A DNA stretch of 5,911 bases from Geoglobus sp. (GCA_015523645.1 WAJY01000081.1:1-5911); one strand, 5' to 3'; counted from the stretch's first letter, positions 1 to 5,563 are shown. Program-made: numbers and translations. Notes: generated by a model from the sequence alone, not told the origin.

Positions 1-193
1 TCCTTGAAATCTGAGCCTTCTTCCCCCTCTTCTTCGCACTCTCAAGGAATTCCTCAAATGCATCAATTGTAATTGCAAATCCGGGTGGAACAGGAAATCC
101 AGCTTTCTCCATCTCTCCCAGATTTGCAGCCTTCCCACCAACACTTGAAATATCATCCTTACCTATCTCGCTAAACCACCTGATGTACTTCAT
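1..193 (-). CDS. ppsB: Phenylphosphate synthase ATP-binding subunit (PEP-synthase N-terminal-like), 5' part only
   Basis: Only the first 64 codons lie in the window; the gene runs off the left edge. The translation starts MKYIRWFSEIGKDD and continues with the signature of the PEP-synthase/PPDK ATP-grasp domain: SVGGKAANLGEM at residues 18-29, then AGFPVPPGF at residues 32-40. These are the conserved nucleotide-binding elements at the N terminus of that family. In T. aromatica a separate 40-kDa protein of this type supplies the ATP-dependent phosphoryl group for phenol activation. Its position just downstream of the phosphohistidine subunit, on the same strand, supports that role. The ATG at 193-191 has a GGTG ribosome binding site at 204-201, seven bases upstream. 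The total length cannot be seen, so a full-length PEP synthase (with its own His domain and TIM barrel) or another PEP-utilising enzyme is not formally excluded. Confidence 0.85.
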   Translation of the reverse strand, partial: MKYIRWFSEIGKDDISSVGGKAANLGEMEKAGFPVPPGFAITIDAFEEFLESAKKRGKKAQISR

Positions 194-200
194 ATTCGGA

Positions 201-204
201 CACC
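201..204 (-). promoter_or_regulatory. Ribosome binding site of the ATP-binding subunit gene
   Basis: On the minus strand AAGGTGT, with core GGTG at 204-201, sits seven bases before the ATG at 193. It matches the archaeal anti-Shine-Dalgarno sequence and fixes the start of the ppsB-like gene. A second purine-rich run, AAAGGAG at 227-221, has no start codon at a usable distance. Confidence 0.55.
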
Positions 205-237
205 TTGGTTATTTTTTAATCTCCTTTAGATATATGT

Positions 238-253
238 TATCTTGTCAAATACC
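238..253. promoter_or_regulatory. Candidate operator-like site TATCTTGTCAA-ATACC
   Basis: The plus-strand sequence TATCTTGTCAAATACC lies in the gap ahead of the ATP-binding subunit gene. It is the same as the sequence at 2009-2025 inside the neighbouring coding region except for one missing G. The inner part is close to the dyad ATCTT-N3-AAGAT, and a related dyad stands just ahead of the TrmB-type gene (3120-3133). A regulator-binding site is an inference. Confidence 0.3.
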
Positions 254-271
254 GGATTTCAACTGATAGCC

Positions 272-284
272 AAAAGATAAAAAA
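272..284 (-). terminator. Oligo-T run after the large synthase subunit gene (possible partial terminator)
   Basis: Starting 11 bases after the TAA stop, the minus strand reads TTTTTTATCTTTT. Archaeal RNA polymerase commonly terminates at T-rich tracts without a strong hairpin. This tract could lower transcription into the next gene, which is 102 bp away, or separate two transcripts. I see no obvious stable stem before it, so function is inferred from composition and position only. Confidence 0.35.
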
Positions 285-295
285 TAAGTTTCAGG

Positions 296-2149
296 TTATG
301 CGGATTCTGCTCTTTTAACAATGCTGACAACTCCACTATCTCCATCAACTCTTATTATGTCTCCCGTTTTTATCACCTGAGTTGCCACTCCCGTGCCAGT
401 TACAGATGGTAGCCCATATTCTCTGCACACAATTGCGGCATGACTTGTAAGACCGCCGATGTCTGTAACAGCTGCTTTTATTTTTGTAAACACTGGAGCC
501 CAGCTGGGATTCGTGTTTGGACAGACAAGTATCTCTCCCTCTTGCACTTCTGTGATCTCATCAAGGAATCTTATCACCCTCGCCTTGCCCTCAATAACTC
601 CCGGTGATGCTGCAAAGCCCTTTATCTCCGTAACCTCCTCAGGTCTGTATGTAACTCCCTTGATCCACTCGCTGACCTTTTCCTGAGTTATGCCCCAAAG
701 CATAACTGTAAACGGCTCTGCAACCTCCTCAGGGACTGTGCCTAGAGCTGGAGGAGGACTCCAGTTTCTCGCTGCCTCAAGAATCTTCTTTCTCTTCTCA
801 GCTATGTTTTTCCAGTATTCAGCTCTTGGCGGGACATTCTCTCCAAGAGCCCAAGCTGTCACAAGATCCTCGATTATCATCGGAATCTCAAACCTGTTGA
901 AGAGGAATACGTCGTCAACTTCCTTCAGCATTCCGTATCTGACGAAAAGCCTGCCAAATTCTCTCATTTTCTCAAACACTATGGTGTGGAACCAGTGCTC
1001 AACCCAGAAGAGGTGATTTTCTGCATAGCTGTAAATCCTTCTCACATACTCATAAGCCTGATCAAACGCATTTCTGTCTTCTTCGTTCTTTATCAAATTC
1101 CTGTATTCCTTTACAAGCTCATCTCTCTTCTTGTGAATCTCATCTATGTCTCTCTCAACACTTCCTCCAGCCTCAATTGTCTCAATGTAGCTCTTCAGAT
1201 ACTCAAAGGGCACGCTCAGAGTGTTAACCCAGCTTCCCTCGTAATGGAACCACCCACTCCCGCATGAGACATAGAACCACGGATCCTTAGCCTCCTCAAA
1301 ATCTCTAAGCCACTCTCTTCCTTCAGGAAACGTGCTCAGCTCTTCAATTTTTTCCTCCGGCGACTTGTCAGACTTCAGAATGTTCTTCACCCTATCGCCA
1401 AGTGACACTGCAAGCCTTGCAAGCTTTGCAAGCTCTTCCTGCGGACGGAACATCACCACATCTGCCCCAGCAACCATCTTTCCAATTGTTGACTCGCTTA
1501 TCGCTGGAAACAGCTTTCTCACAACATCTGCAAATGAGAGGTATGCAAGATAGCTCAGATTCAAGTATTGAAAGTGGTACTGCCATGCCTTAAAAATCGA
1601 ATCAATAAGCTTGCTGTACGCCTCCATCAGATCATAGGACGTGAAGTAACCTCTTGGCTCTGGAAAAACTCTATCATCAGGCTCAAATGTCGGTAGATCT
1701 GGAATTTCAATATTCTTCACAGATTCCCCAAGCTCCCTGAATTTCTTCTCCCATTTCTCATACAAGTTCTCCTTCTCGTAGTTCTCAAACACATAAAATG
1801 CTCTTTTCTGGAAGAGCTCAGCCTTCTTCTGTATTGTTTCCTCACTTGGCGGTTCAACAGCACAGATGTAGAAGTAGCATCCAAGTATTCTCTGCGCAAC
1901 TCCCTGGGCTGGTGGAATGCAGAAAACCCTCGTATTTAGCTGGGCTAAGGCTATCTGCCACGCCTCATGAAATATCAGATCCCACGGGTACATTGGATCT
2001 GGAGCATGTATCTTGTCAAGATACCAGAACTGTCTTCTTTCCCACTCAGCTCTTTCCTCGCTGAATATGTAGTGTGGGGGATACATCTCCTCCCATCCTT
2101 CCATCTCCTTAGGCGTCACAACCTCCAACGGGTCAGGAAAACCGCTCAT
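296..2149 (-). CDS. ppsA: Phenylphosphate synthase large subunit (phosphohistidine domain protein)
   Basis: The 617-residue protein (about 70 kDa) matches the size of T. aromatica phenylphosphate synthase protein 1, which exchanges phenol with phenylphosphate through a phosphohistidine. The C-terminal part, from about residue 510, is the swivelling PEP-utiliser mobile domain: KGFAASPGVIEGKARV, then VCPNTNPSWAP, then GGLTSHAAIVCREYGLPSV with the predicted phosphoacceptor His570 (numbered from the ATG). The roughly 500 residues before it look helical and are rich in aromatic residues (about 19 Trp in the whole protein). They resemble neither the ATP-grasp domain nor the PEP-binding barrel, so this region probably binds the phenolic substrate. 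The ATP-binding partner is the next gene on the same strand. I place the start at the ATG at 2149 and not at the GTG one codon earlier, because GGGGTGA ends four bases before that ATG. A related aryl or alcohol phosphotransferase with another substrate is the main alternative. Confidence 0.85.
   Translation of the reverse strand: MSGFPDPLEVVTPKEMEGWEEMYPPHYIFSEERAEWERRQFWYLDKIHAPDPMYPWDLIFHEAWQIALAQLNTRVFCIPPAQGVAQRILGCYFYICAVEPPSEETIQKKAELFQKRAFYVFENYEKENLYEKWEKKFRELGESVKNIEIPDLPTFEPDDRVFPEPRGYFTSYDLMEAYSKLIDSIFKAWQYHFQYLNLSYLAYLSFADVVRKLFPAISESTIGKMVAGADVVMFRPQEELAKLARLAVSLGDRVKNILKSDKSPEEKIEELSTFPEGREWLRDFEEAKDPWFYVSCGSGWFHYEGSWVNTLSVPFEYLKSYIETIEAGGSVERDIDEIHKKRDELVKEYRNLIKNEEDRNAFDQAYEYVRRIYSYAENHLFWVEHWFHTIVFEKMREFGRLFVRYGMLKEVDDVFLFNRFEIPMIIEDLVTAWALGENVPPRAEYWKNIAEKRKKILEAARNWSPPPALGTVPEEVAEPFTVMLWGITQEKVSEWIKGVTYRPEEVTEIKGFAASPGVIEGKARVIRFLDEITEVQEGEILVCPNTNPSWAPVFTKIKAAVTDIGGLTSHAAIVCREYGLPSVTGTGVATQVIKTGDIIRVDGDSGVVSIVKRAESA
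2008..2024. repeat. Perfect 17-bp palindrome inside the large synthase subunit gene
   Basis: GTATCTTGTCAAGATAC is a perfect odd-centred palindrome (arms GTATCTTG and CAAGATAC around the T at 2016), about 130 bp inside the coding start. In the gene it encodes part of Tyr-Leu-Asp-Lys-Ile. Its core reappears in the gap at 238-253, and a similar dyad lies at 3120-3133. It may be an intragenic operator, or chance in codons. Confidence 0.45.
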
Positions 2150-2152
2150 CAC

Positions 2153-2160
2153 ATCACCCC
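2153..2160 (-). promoter_or_regulatory. Strong ribosome binding site that decides the synthase large-subunit start
   Basis: The minus strand reads GGGGTGAT at 2160-2153, followed by GTG and then ATG. GGGGTGA pairs well with the archaeal 16S 3' end. It leaves four bases before the ATG at 2149 but only one base before the GTG at 2152, so the ATG is the better start. Confidence 0.7.
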
Positions 2161-2186
2161 TTTTGTCGCCTCAATAAGTTCACAAT

Positions 2187-2195
2187 TATAAATTA
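2187..2195 (-). promoter_or_regulatory. Candidate TATA box for the phenylphosphate synthase genes
   Basis: AATTTATAA on the minus strand (2195-2187) lies 38 to 46 bases ahead of the ATG at 2149. Usual archaeal spacing would put transcription start near 2165, giving a short leader that just holds the ribosome binding site. No experimental start is known. The upstream flank is AT-rich, so other boxes are possible. Confidence 0.4.
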
Positions 2196-2225
2196 TTAAG
2201 GAATACAAAATAGTTTGTCAAGTTC

Positions 2226-2266
2226 TATATTTGAAAAGTAATGTAAAATATATGACTTCAAATATA
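2226..2266. repeat. Inverted repeat with perfect 10-bp arms upstream of the synthase promoter
   Basis: TATATTTGAA at 2226-2235 and TTCAAATATA at 2257-2266 are perfect inverted copies separated by 21 bases. A further TTCAAA at 2270-2275 adds a third half site. The repeat lies upstream of the candidate TATA box of the synthase genes and downstream of the regulator's stop codon. It could be a binding site for a dimeric or tetrameric regulator. AT-richness raises the chance level, but a 10-bp exact pair within 41 bp is uncommon. Confidence 0.5.
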
Positions 2267-2308
2267 TTTTTCAAAAACCTAAAGTTGCCGTTAAGGGGAA
2301 AATTCTAC

Positions 2309-3112
2309 TCATGAAATGCTGAAATGGGAGAGTATGATCTTTTTCAGGGCATTAGAGATGTCTCTGTTGTTCAATACAACTCCTTCATCGTACCATCTCC
2401 TCTCTTTCAGGCTCCCTTCAGACGGCATTATTATTGCCTCTTCACCATCCCTCACATATATTCTGGCTGAAAGTTCGAAATTTTCAATTGTGGCAATTTT
2501 TGAAAGAAAGTCAAGAATTTCACTTGGAATCTCCTTGATGGCTGTAAGCAGATATATCTCGACACCACGCTCGAATGCCTCCAGTATTTCAGGCTTGTAT
2601 TCATAAACAAGCCTCATTGTCTCGTTTTTTGTTGCAGCTATTGTGAGGTTTCTCTTGCTTCTGCTTATTATGTCCTTCACGGCTCCAACCAATGCTCTTC
2701 TGCCGGTCACCTCATAAGAGATGTGGTTGGCTACTCTCTTCTCATATCCGATTGACCTTACAATATGAACGAACTCCTCTCTAAGCCTTAAAAGGTCATA
2801 AAGTCTTTTCTCCATCTCTCTGATTAGGATTGAGGTGGCGACTTCAGGTGAAACTGCAAAAAACTTTTTTGGTCTCTGAGTTGAGACATAAACCAAACCT
2901 CTCTCACCAAGATCTTCCAGAATGTCATATACTCTCTGCCTAGTTAGTTTTGTCTCCTTTGCTAGCTCACTCACAGATATGCCAGGCTTTTTGAGAAGAA
3001 TTAGGTATATGATAGCCTCCGTATCCCTCATTCCAAGACTTTTCAGTATCTCTGTCAGTCTGGATGACCCAAGCTTCTCTTTATTCACAGAAATTATTAA
3101 AGCCATTGCCAT
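2309..3112 (-). CDS. TrmB-family transcriptional regulator
   Basis: The 267-residue protein has a TrmB-type winged helix near residues 20-90. It begins with LKSLGMRDTEAIIYLILLKK, followed by a helix-turn-helix (SVSELAKETKLTRQRVYDIL, residues 46-65) and a wing (GLVYVSTQRPKKFFAVSP, 72-89). A probable coiled linker covers residues 93-118. The C-terminal half, about residues 130-267, resembles the ligand-sensing part of TrmB proteins. TrmB relatives are archaeal repressors or activators that bind small molecules, mainly sugars in the characterised cases. Here the position between the phenol-activation genes and the divergent carboxylase operon suggests control of both, with phenol or a pathway intermediate as effector; that is inference. 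No ribosome binding site precedes the ATG at 3112, so the message may be leaderless, or translation may start at the ATG at 3106 or further in. A 156-bp gap separates it from the synthase genes, so it may or may not be co-transcribed with them. Confidence 0.82.
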   Translation of the reverse strand: MAMALIISVNKEKLGSSRLTEILKSLGMRDTEAIIYLILLKKPGISVSELAKETKLTRQRVYDILEDLGERGLVYVSTQRPKKFFAVSPEVATSILIREMEKRLYDLLRLREEFVHIVRSIGYEKRVANHISYEVTGRRALVGAVKDIISRSKRNLTIAATKNETMRLVYEYKPEILEAFERGVEIYLLTAIKEIPSEILDFLSKIATIENFELSARIYVRDGEEAIIMPSEGSLKERRWYDEGVVLNNRDISNALKKIILSHFSIS

Positions 3113-3119
3113 TACTTAA

Positions 3120-3133
3120 ATCTTATTCAAGAT
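3120..3133. promoter_or_regulatory. Candidate autoregulatory dyad ATCTT-N4-AAGAT
   Basis: ATCTTATTCAAGAT is a perfect dyad with 5-bp arms, located 8 to 21 bases upstream of the regulator's start codon. This is where a repressor could block its own transcription. Similar sequences with a 3-base centre occur at 2010-2022 and, with one base missing, at 239-250. Binding by the TrmB-type protein is inference. Confidence 0.35.
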
Positions 3134-3179
3134 GTCCTTTTTGTCTCTAGAAAAAGTTAACAGATGTTCCCGGATCAAA

Positions 3180-3192
3180 TTTAAAGTTTAAA
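3180..3192 (+). promoter_or_regulatory. Candidate TATA-box region for the carboxylase operon
   Basis: Two overlapping-phase TTTAAA elements (3180-3185 and 3187-3192) follow an A-rich stretch. Normal archaeal spacing would place transcription start near 3209-3216 and give a leader of about 43-50 bases with a ribosome binding site. AATTAAAG at 3231-3238 is a weaker alternative, because it would put the start almost at the ATG. Confidence 0.35.
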
Positions 3193-3208
3193 GCTTGACA
3201 TAGCTTTA
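3189..3208. repeat. Inverted repeat TAAAGCT-N6-AGCTTTA in the carboxylase promoter
   Basis: Seven-base perfect arms flank TTGACA-like spacer sequence, 20 bp in all. The element overlaps the second TATA-like box and covers the predicted transcription start region, a classic place for a repressor site. TTAAAGCT occurs again in direct orientation at 3233-3240, 45 bp downstream of the copy at 3188-3195. Confidence 0.4.
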
Positions 3209-3246
3209 TCTTCGAGTATTTGCTAATCCTAATTAAAGCTAACAAA

Positions 3247-3253
3247 GGGGGGG
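3247..3253 (+). promoter_or_regulatory. Unusual all-G ribosome binding site of the carboxylase gene
   Basis: Seven G residues in a row end five bases before the ATG at 3259. They replace the usual GGAGG or GGTGA and can still pair with CCUCC using one G-U pair. The spacing supports the ATG at 3259 as start. Confidence 0.6.
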
Positions 3254-3258
3254 TTTAA

Positions 3259-4833
3259 ATGGCAGAATGTGCAGTTTGCGGATTCAGATGGGAGGGTGAA
3301 GAGGAGGGAGAGCCGATAGAAACATGTCCGAAATGTGGCTCACCCATTGCAAGAGGTGAACATGTTCATCTCAGCTTCAAGATACCGGGCGACATAAGGG
3401 AATTCATAGAGATATGCGAGTCGGAAGGAGAGCTAAAAAGGATTAAAGCTGAGGTGGACTGGTATTTAGAGCTCGGTCATGTTGCAAAACTGAATGAAGA
3501 AAAAAGCGGTCCAGCTCTGCTCTTTGAGAATGTTAAAGGTTATAACACCCCAGTTCTAACAAGCGCATACACAAAGCCATCTAGGGTTGCAATAGCTCTT
3601 GGAATGAGCAGAAATGCTGGGATTGTCGACATCGCCCATGAATGGATGAGGAGAGTTACAGAATCTCCAGGACTTATAAAGCCAAAAACTGTCAGTGATG
3701 GTCCAATTTTTGAGAACAAAATGGAAGGCGATAGCATAGACCTAACAAAGTTTCCAGTGCCCCAGCTCTATCCAATGGATGGCGGGAGATATTTTGGAAC
3801 CACAGCATATCTTATAACGAAAGATCCTGAAACTGGGTTTGTCAATTTGGGAGTTTACAGAATGCAGATGCTCGATGAAAAAAGCTTGGGGCTTCAGCTT
3901 CTCAAGGGAAAGGACGCAGAAGTTATGCTGAATAAATATAAGGAGATCGGCAAACCTATGCCAGCTGTTGCAGTTATAGGAGGCTCCCCCCTCGGCTTCT
4001 TGGTTGGAAGTACCCTTGTCCCGTATGGCACGAGCGAGTACGAGGTTATAGGTGCTTTGCAAGGAAAGCCTGTTGAAGTTGTAGAGAGCGATCTCACAGG
4101 ACTGCCAATACCGGCAAACGCTGAGATTGCTGTTGAGGGCTTTGTGGATCCAGAAAACTTCAGAGCAGAAGGTCCATTTGGAGAGTACACTGGCTATTAC
4201 TCAGGCAAAGCACAGGAGGAGTTTCCAAAACCGTGGCTCAAGGTTGAGAGAGTGTTTTACAGACACGATCCTGTGTTCTGGGCAACAACCGTTGGAAGAC
4301 CTGTAACAGATACCCACATTGTTCAATCGATAAATAGAACAGCAGAACTCTGGACTCAACTTCAAAGGATGGGTGTGCCCGGAATTCAATCTGTTTATAT
4401 CCCACCAGAAAGCACAGGAAGGTACTGGGTTATAGTTTCGATAAAGCAGCTATATCCAGGGCATGGAAGGCATGCTGGACTTGCCGTCTTTGCAACCGTT
4501 CTCGGCAACTACGGCGTGAAGGGAGTTATAGTGGTTGATGAGGACATAAGGGCAGATGATCTGCCGAGAGTTTGGTGGGCGATGTCAGTCAGATACAATC
4601 CTGTAGAGGACACGGAGATAATTAAAAAAGGCAGATCCACACCGCTCGATCCATCTCTGCCAGCCTACACCGACTTCTATGACCACAGGCACATAGTTTC
4701 AAGAATTCTGATTGATGCAACAACCCCGTATGAGTGGAAGAAGAAGCCAACCGTGATCGAGCTTGACAGGGAAGTGATTGAAAAGCTAAAAAGCAGATGG
4801 GATGAGTTTGATTTTGACTGGGTACCAGAATAA
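3259..4833 (+). CDS. UbiD-family carboxylase with N-terminal zinc ribbon, probable phenylphosphate carboxylase subunit
   Basis: The 524-residue protein begins with a rubredoxin-like zinc ribbon: Cys4 and Cys7 (CAVC), Cys23 and Cys26 (CPKC). From about residue 42 it follows the UbiD fold. Visible UbiD elements are NLGVYR at 196-201 (metal-ligand Asn196 and catalytic Arg201), TSEYE with Glu260 as a likely metal ligand, and EGPFGE at 304-309 with the catalytic Glu304 and Glu309. The pattern LPIPANAEIAVEG (282-294) is typical of the family. UbiD enzymes use prenylated FMN to move CO2 on or off aromatic rings; phenylphosphate carboxylase of T. aromatica has two UbiD-like subunits. The synthase genes nearby make phenylphosphate the best substrate guess, giving 4-hydroxybenzoate. 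No histidine occurs between residues 201 and 260, where other UbiD proteins carry a metal-binding His. A benzene or hydroxybenzoate (de)carboxylase is the main alternative. UbiX and a second UbiD subunit are not in the window. Confidence 0.85.
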   Translation: MAECAVCGFRWEGEEEGEPIETCPKCGSPIARGEHVHLSFKIPGDIREFIEICESEGELKRIKAEVDWYLELGHVAKLNEEKSGPALLFENVKGYNTPVLTSAYTKPSRVAIALGMSRNAGIVDIAHEWMRRVTESPGLIKPKTVSDGPIFENKMEGDSIDLTKFPVPQLYPMDGGRYFGTTAYLITKDPETGFVNLGVYRMQMLDEKSLGLQLLKGKDAEVMLNKYKEIGKPMPAVAVIGGSPLGFLVGSTLVPYGTSEYEVIGALQGKPVEVVESDLTGLPIPANAEIAVEGFVDPENFRAEGPFGEYTGYYSGKAQEEFPKPWLKVERVFYRHDPVFWATTVGRPVTDTHIVQSINRTAELWTQLQRMGVPGIQSVYIPPESTGRYWVIVSIKQLYPGHGRHAGLAVFATVLGNYGVKGVIVVDEDIRADDLPRVWWAMSVRYNPVEDTEIIKKGRSTPLDPSLPAYTDFYDHRHIVSRILIDATTPYEWKKKPTVIELDREVIEKLKSRWDEFDFDWVPE

Positions 4834-4841
4834 TCCTCTTC

Positions 4842-4849
4842 TTTTTTTT
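4842..4849 (+). terminator. T8 run between carboxylase and HAD genes (possible partial terminator)
   Basis: Eight T residues lie 9 bases after the carboxylase TAA and directly ahead of the next ribosome binding site, in the pyrimidine tract TCCTCTTCTTTTTTTT. Such U-tracts can stop archaeal RNA polymerase. Because the next gene follows at once, it would act as a partial stop that lowers downstream expression, if it acts at all. Confidence 0.4.
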
Positions 4850-4854
4850 GGTGA
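4850..4854 (+). promoter_or_regulatory. Ribosome binding site of the HAD gene
   Basis: GGTGA ends four bases before the ATG at 4859. It decides the start in favour of this ATG over an in-frame ATG at 4802, which lies inside the carboxylase gene and would add 19 unconserved-looking residues ahead of the HAD strand. Confidence 0.65.
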
Positions 4855-4858
4855 AATC

Positions 4859-5554
4859 ATGAAATGGGCTGGATTCGATTTCGGACAATGCCTAATGGAC
4901 TCCTCAAATCGAAAGGTGGAATACTGGATGGCTGCAGTTTTCATTGATGAGGAAAAGGAGAGATCAGGAATCATTGAGGAGAAGGTGAAGCTCTACAGAG
5001 AGCTTATTGAAAAGTATGGAGACTTCAGGAAACTCCATGAGAAGGGAAGACATGAGGTTGAGGAAAAGGTTCTTGAGAACAACCCCTGTCTCATAAAGAG
5101 ATATTATGAGGTTGAGCAGAAGCTTCTGAAGCCGGCTGATGGTATATATGAGGCATTAAGGCATCTGAAATCAAAGGGATACAGGGTTGATGTTGTTTCA
5201 GACATGGGTGCTCTTAATGTTATAGTGAATTTTCTCAACAACTACAATCTAAGGCACTTCTTTTCCAACATTTACTCTCCAAAGGGTGTTCTGAGAGAGG
5301 ATGGAATAATAGATGAGTCATTCAGAGATGTATCAAAGGAAGACGGAAGTCTGTATTTAAAGCTCAGGGAAGATTTGGAAAAGAGCGGTGTTGATTTGGA
5401 TAATGCCTACATGATTGGCGACAATCCTGTCAAGGACATAGAAATGGCTAAAAGATACGGATTCAAAGCTGTTCATTATGCCGTTAGAGGAAAGGAGAGC
5501 GAGCATGCTGACTTCGTAATAAAAAGCTTTTATGAGCTGAAAAACATTCTCTGA
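4859..5554 (+). CDS. HAD-superfamily phosphatase-like protein, possible phenylphosphate carboxylase accessory subunit
   Basis: The 231-residue protein has the HAD motifs in order. Motif I is GFDFGQCLMD (residues 5-14) with nucleophile Asp7, but the second Asp of DxD is Gly9. Motif II is VVSDMG with Ser114. Lys160 in VSKEDGSLY fits motif III, and MIGDNPVKD holds the Asp188 and Asp193 of motif IV. A helical cap fills about residues 15-95, as in subfamily IA. DxG variants of motif I exist in this subfamily (YihX-like proteins), so loss of activity cannot be assumed. T. aromatica phenylphosphate carboxylase includes an 18-kDa subunit of the phosphatase family, and release of phosphate is part of that reaction. 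The place between the carboxylase and a CoA ligase fits such a role, although this protein is larger (about 27 kDa). A housekeeping sugar-phosphate phosphatase is the alternative. The gap to the carboxylase gene is 25 bp and to the ligase gene 13 bp. Confidence 0.75.
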   Translation: MKWAGFDFGQCLMDSSNRKVEYWMAAVFIDEEKERSGIIEEKVKLYRELIEKYGDFRKLHEKGRHEVEEKVLENNPCLIKRYYEVEQKLLKPADGIYEALRHLKSKGYRVDVVSDMGALNVIVNFLNNYNLRHFFSNIYSPKGVLREDGIIDESFRDVSKEDGSLYLKLREDLEKSGVDLDNAYMIGDNPVKDIEMAKRYGFKAVHYAVRGKESEHADFVIKSFYELKNIL

Positions 5555-5556
5555 AA

Positions 5557-5563
5557 GGGGAGG
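5557..5563 (+). promoter_or_regulatory. Ribosome binding site of the CoA ligase gene
   Basis: GGGGAGG ends four bases before the ATG at 5568 and begins two bases after the stop codon of the HAD gene, as expected for a tightly packed operon. Confidence 0.65.

Noticed and set aside
221..227. AAAGGAG on the minus strand ahead of the ATP-binding subunit gene, suggesting a small upstream gene
   Set aside because: No ATG, GTG or TTG follows at a usable distance, so no small gene can be supported.
1..2149. A conventional PEP synthase broken in two
   Set aside because: The His-domain protein lacks the PEP-binding barrel and has a long unrelated N-terminal region of the size seen in phenylphosphate synthase, and the two genes have separate, good starts; this is a true two-subunit design and not a frameshift.
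2150..2152. GTG start of the synthase large subunit
   Set aside because: It would leave only one base between the ribosome binding site and the start; the next codon, ATG, has normal spacing.
459..2191. Several plus-strand open frames of 60-110 codons opposite the synthase gene
   Set aside because: They have no recognisable domains and no ribosome binding sites, and they lie wholly opposite a well-supported gene; they are antisense shadows.
243..3200. TTGACA occurring in three intergenic gaps, like a bacterial -35 box
   Set aside because: No matching -10 boxes at the right distance, the context is archaeal, and the hexamer also occurs inside coding regions (for example near 4764), so it is not taken as a promoter.
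4802..4858. Longer HAD reading frame starting at the ATG at 4802, overlapping the carboxylase gene
   Set aside because: The GGTGA site fits the ATG at 4859, and the HAD first strand begins right after it; the extra 19 residues are the out-of-frame end of the carboxylase gene plus the T run.
3540..4974. Minus-strand open frames opposite the carboxylase and HAD genes
   Set aside because: Composition mirrors the real genes on the other strand and no family signature is present.
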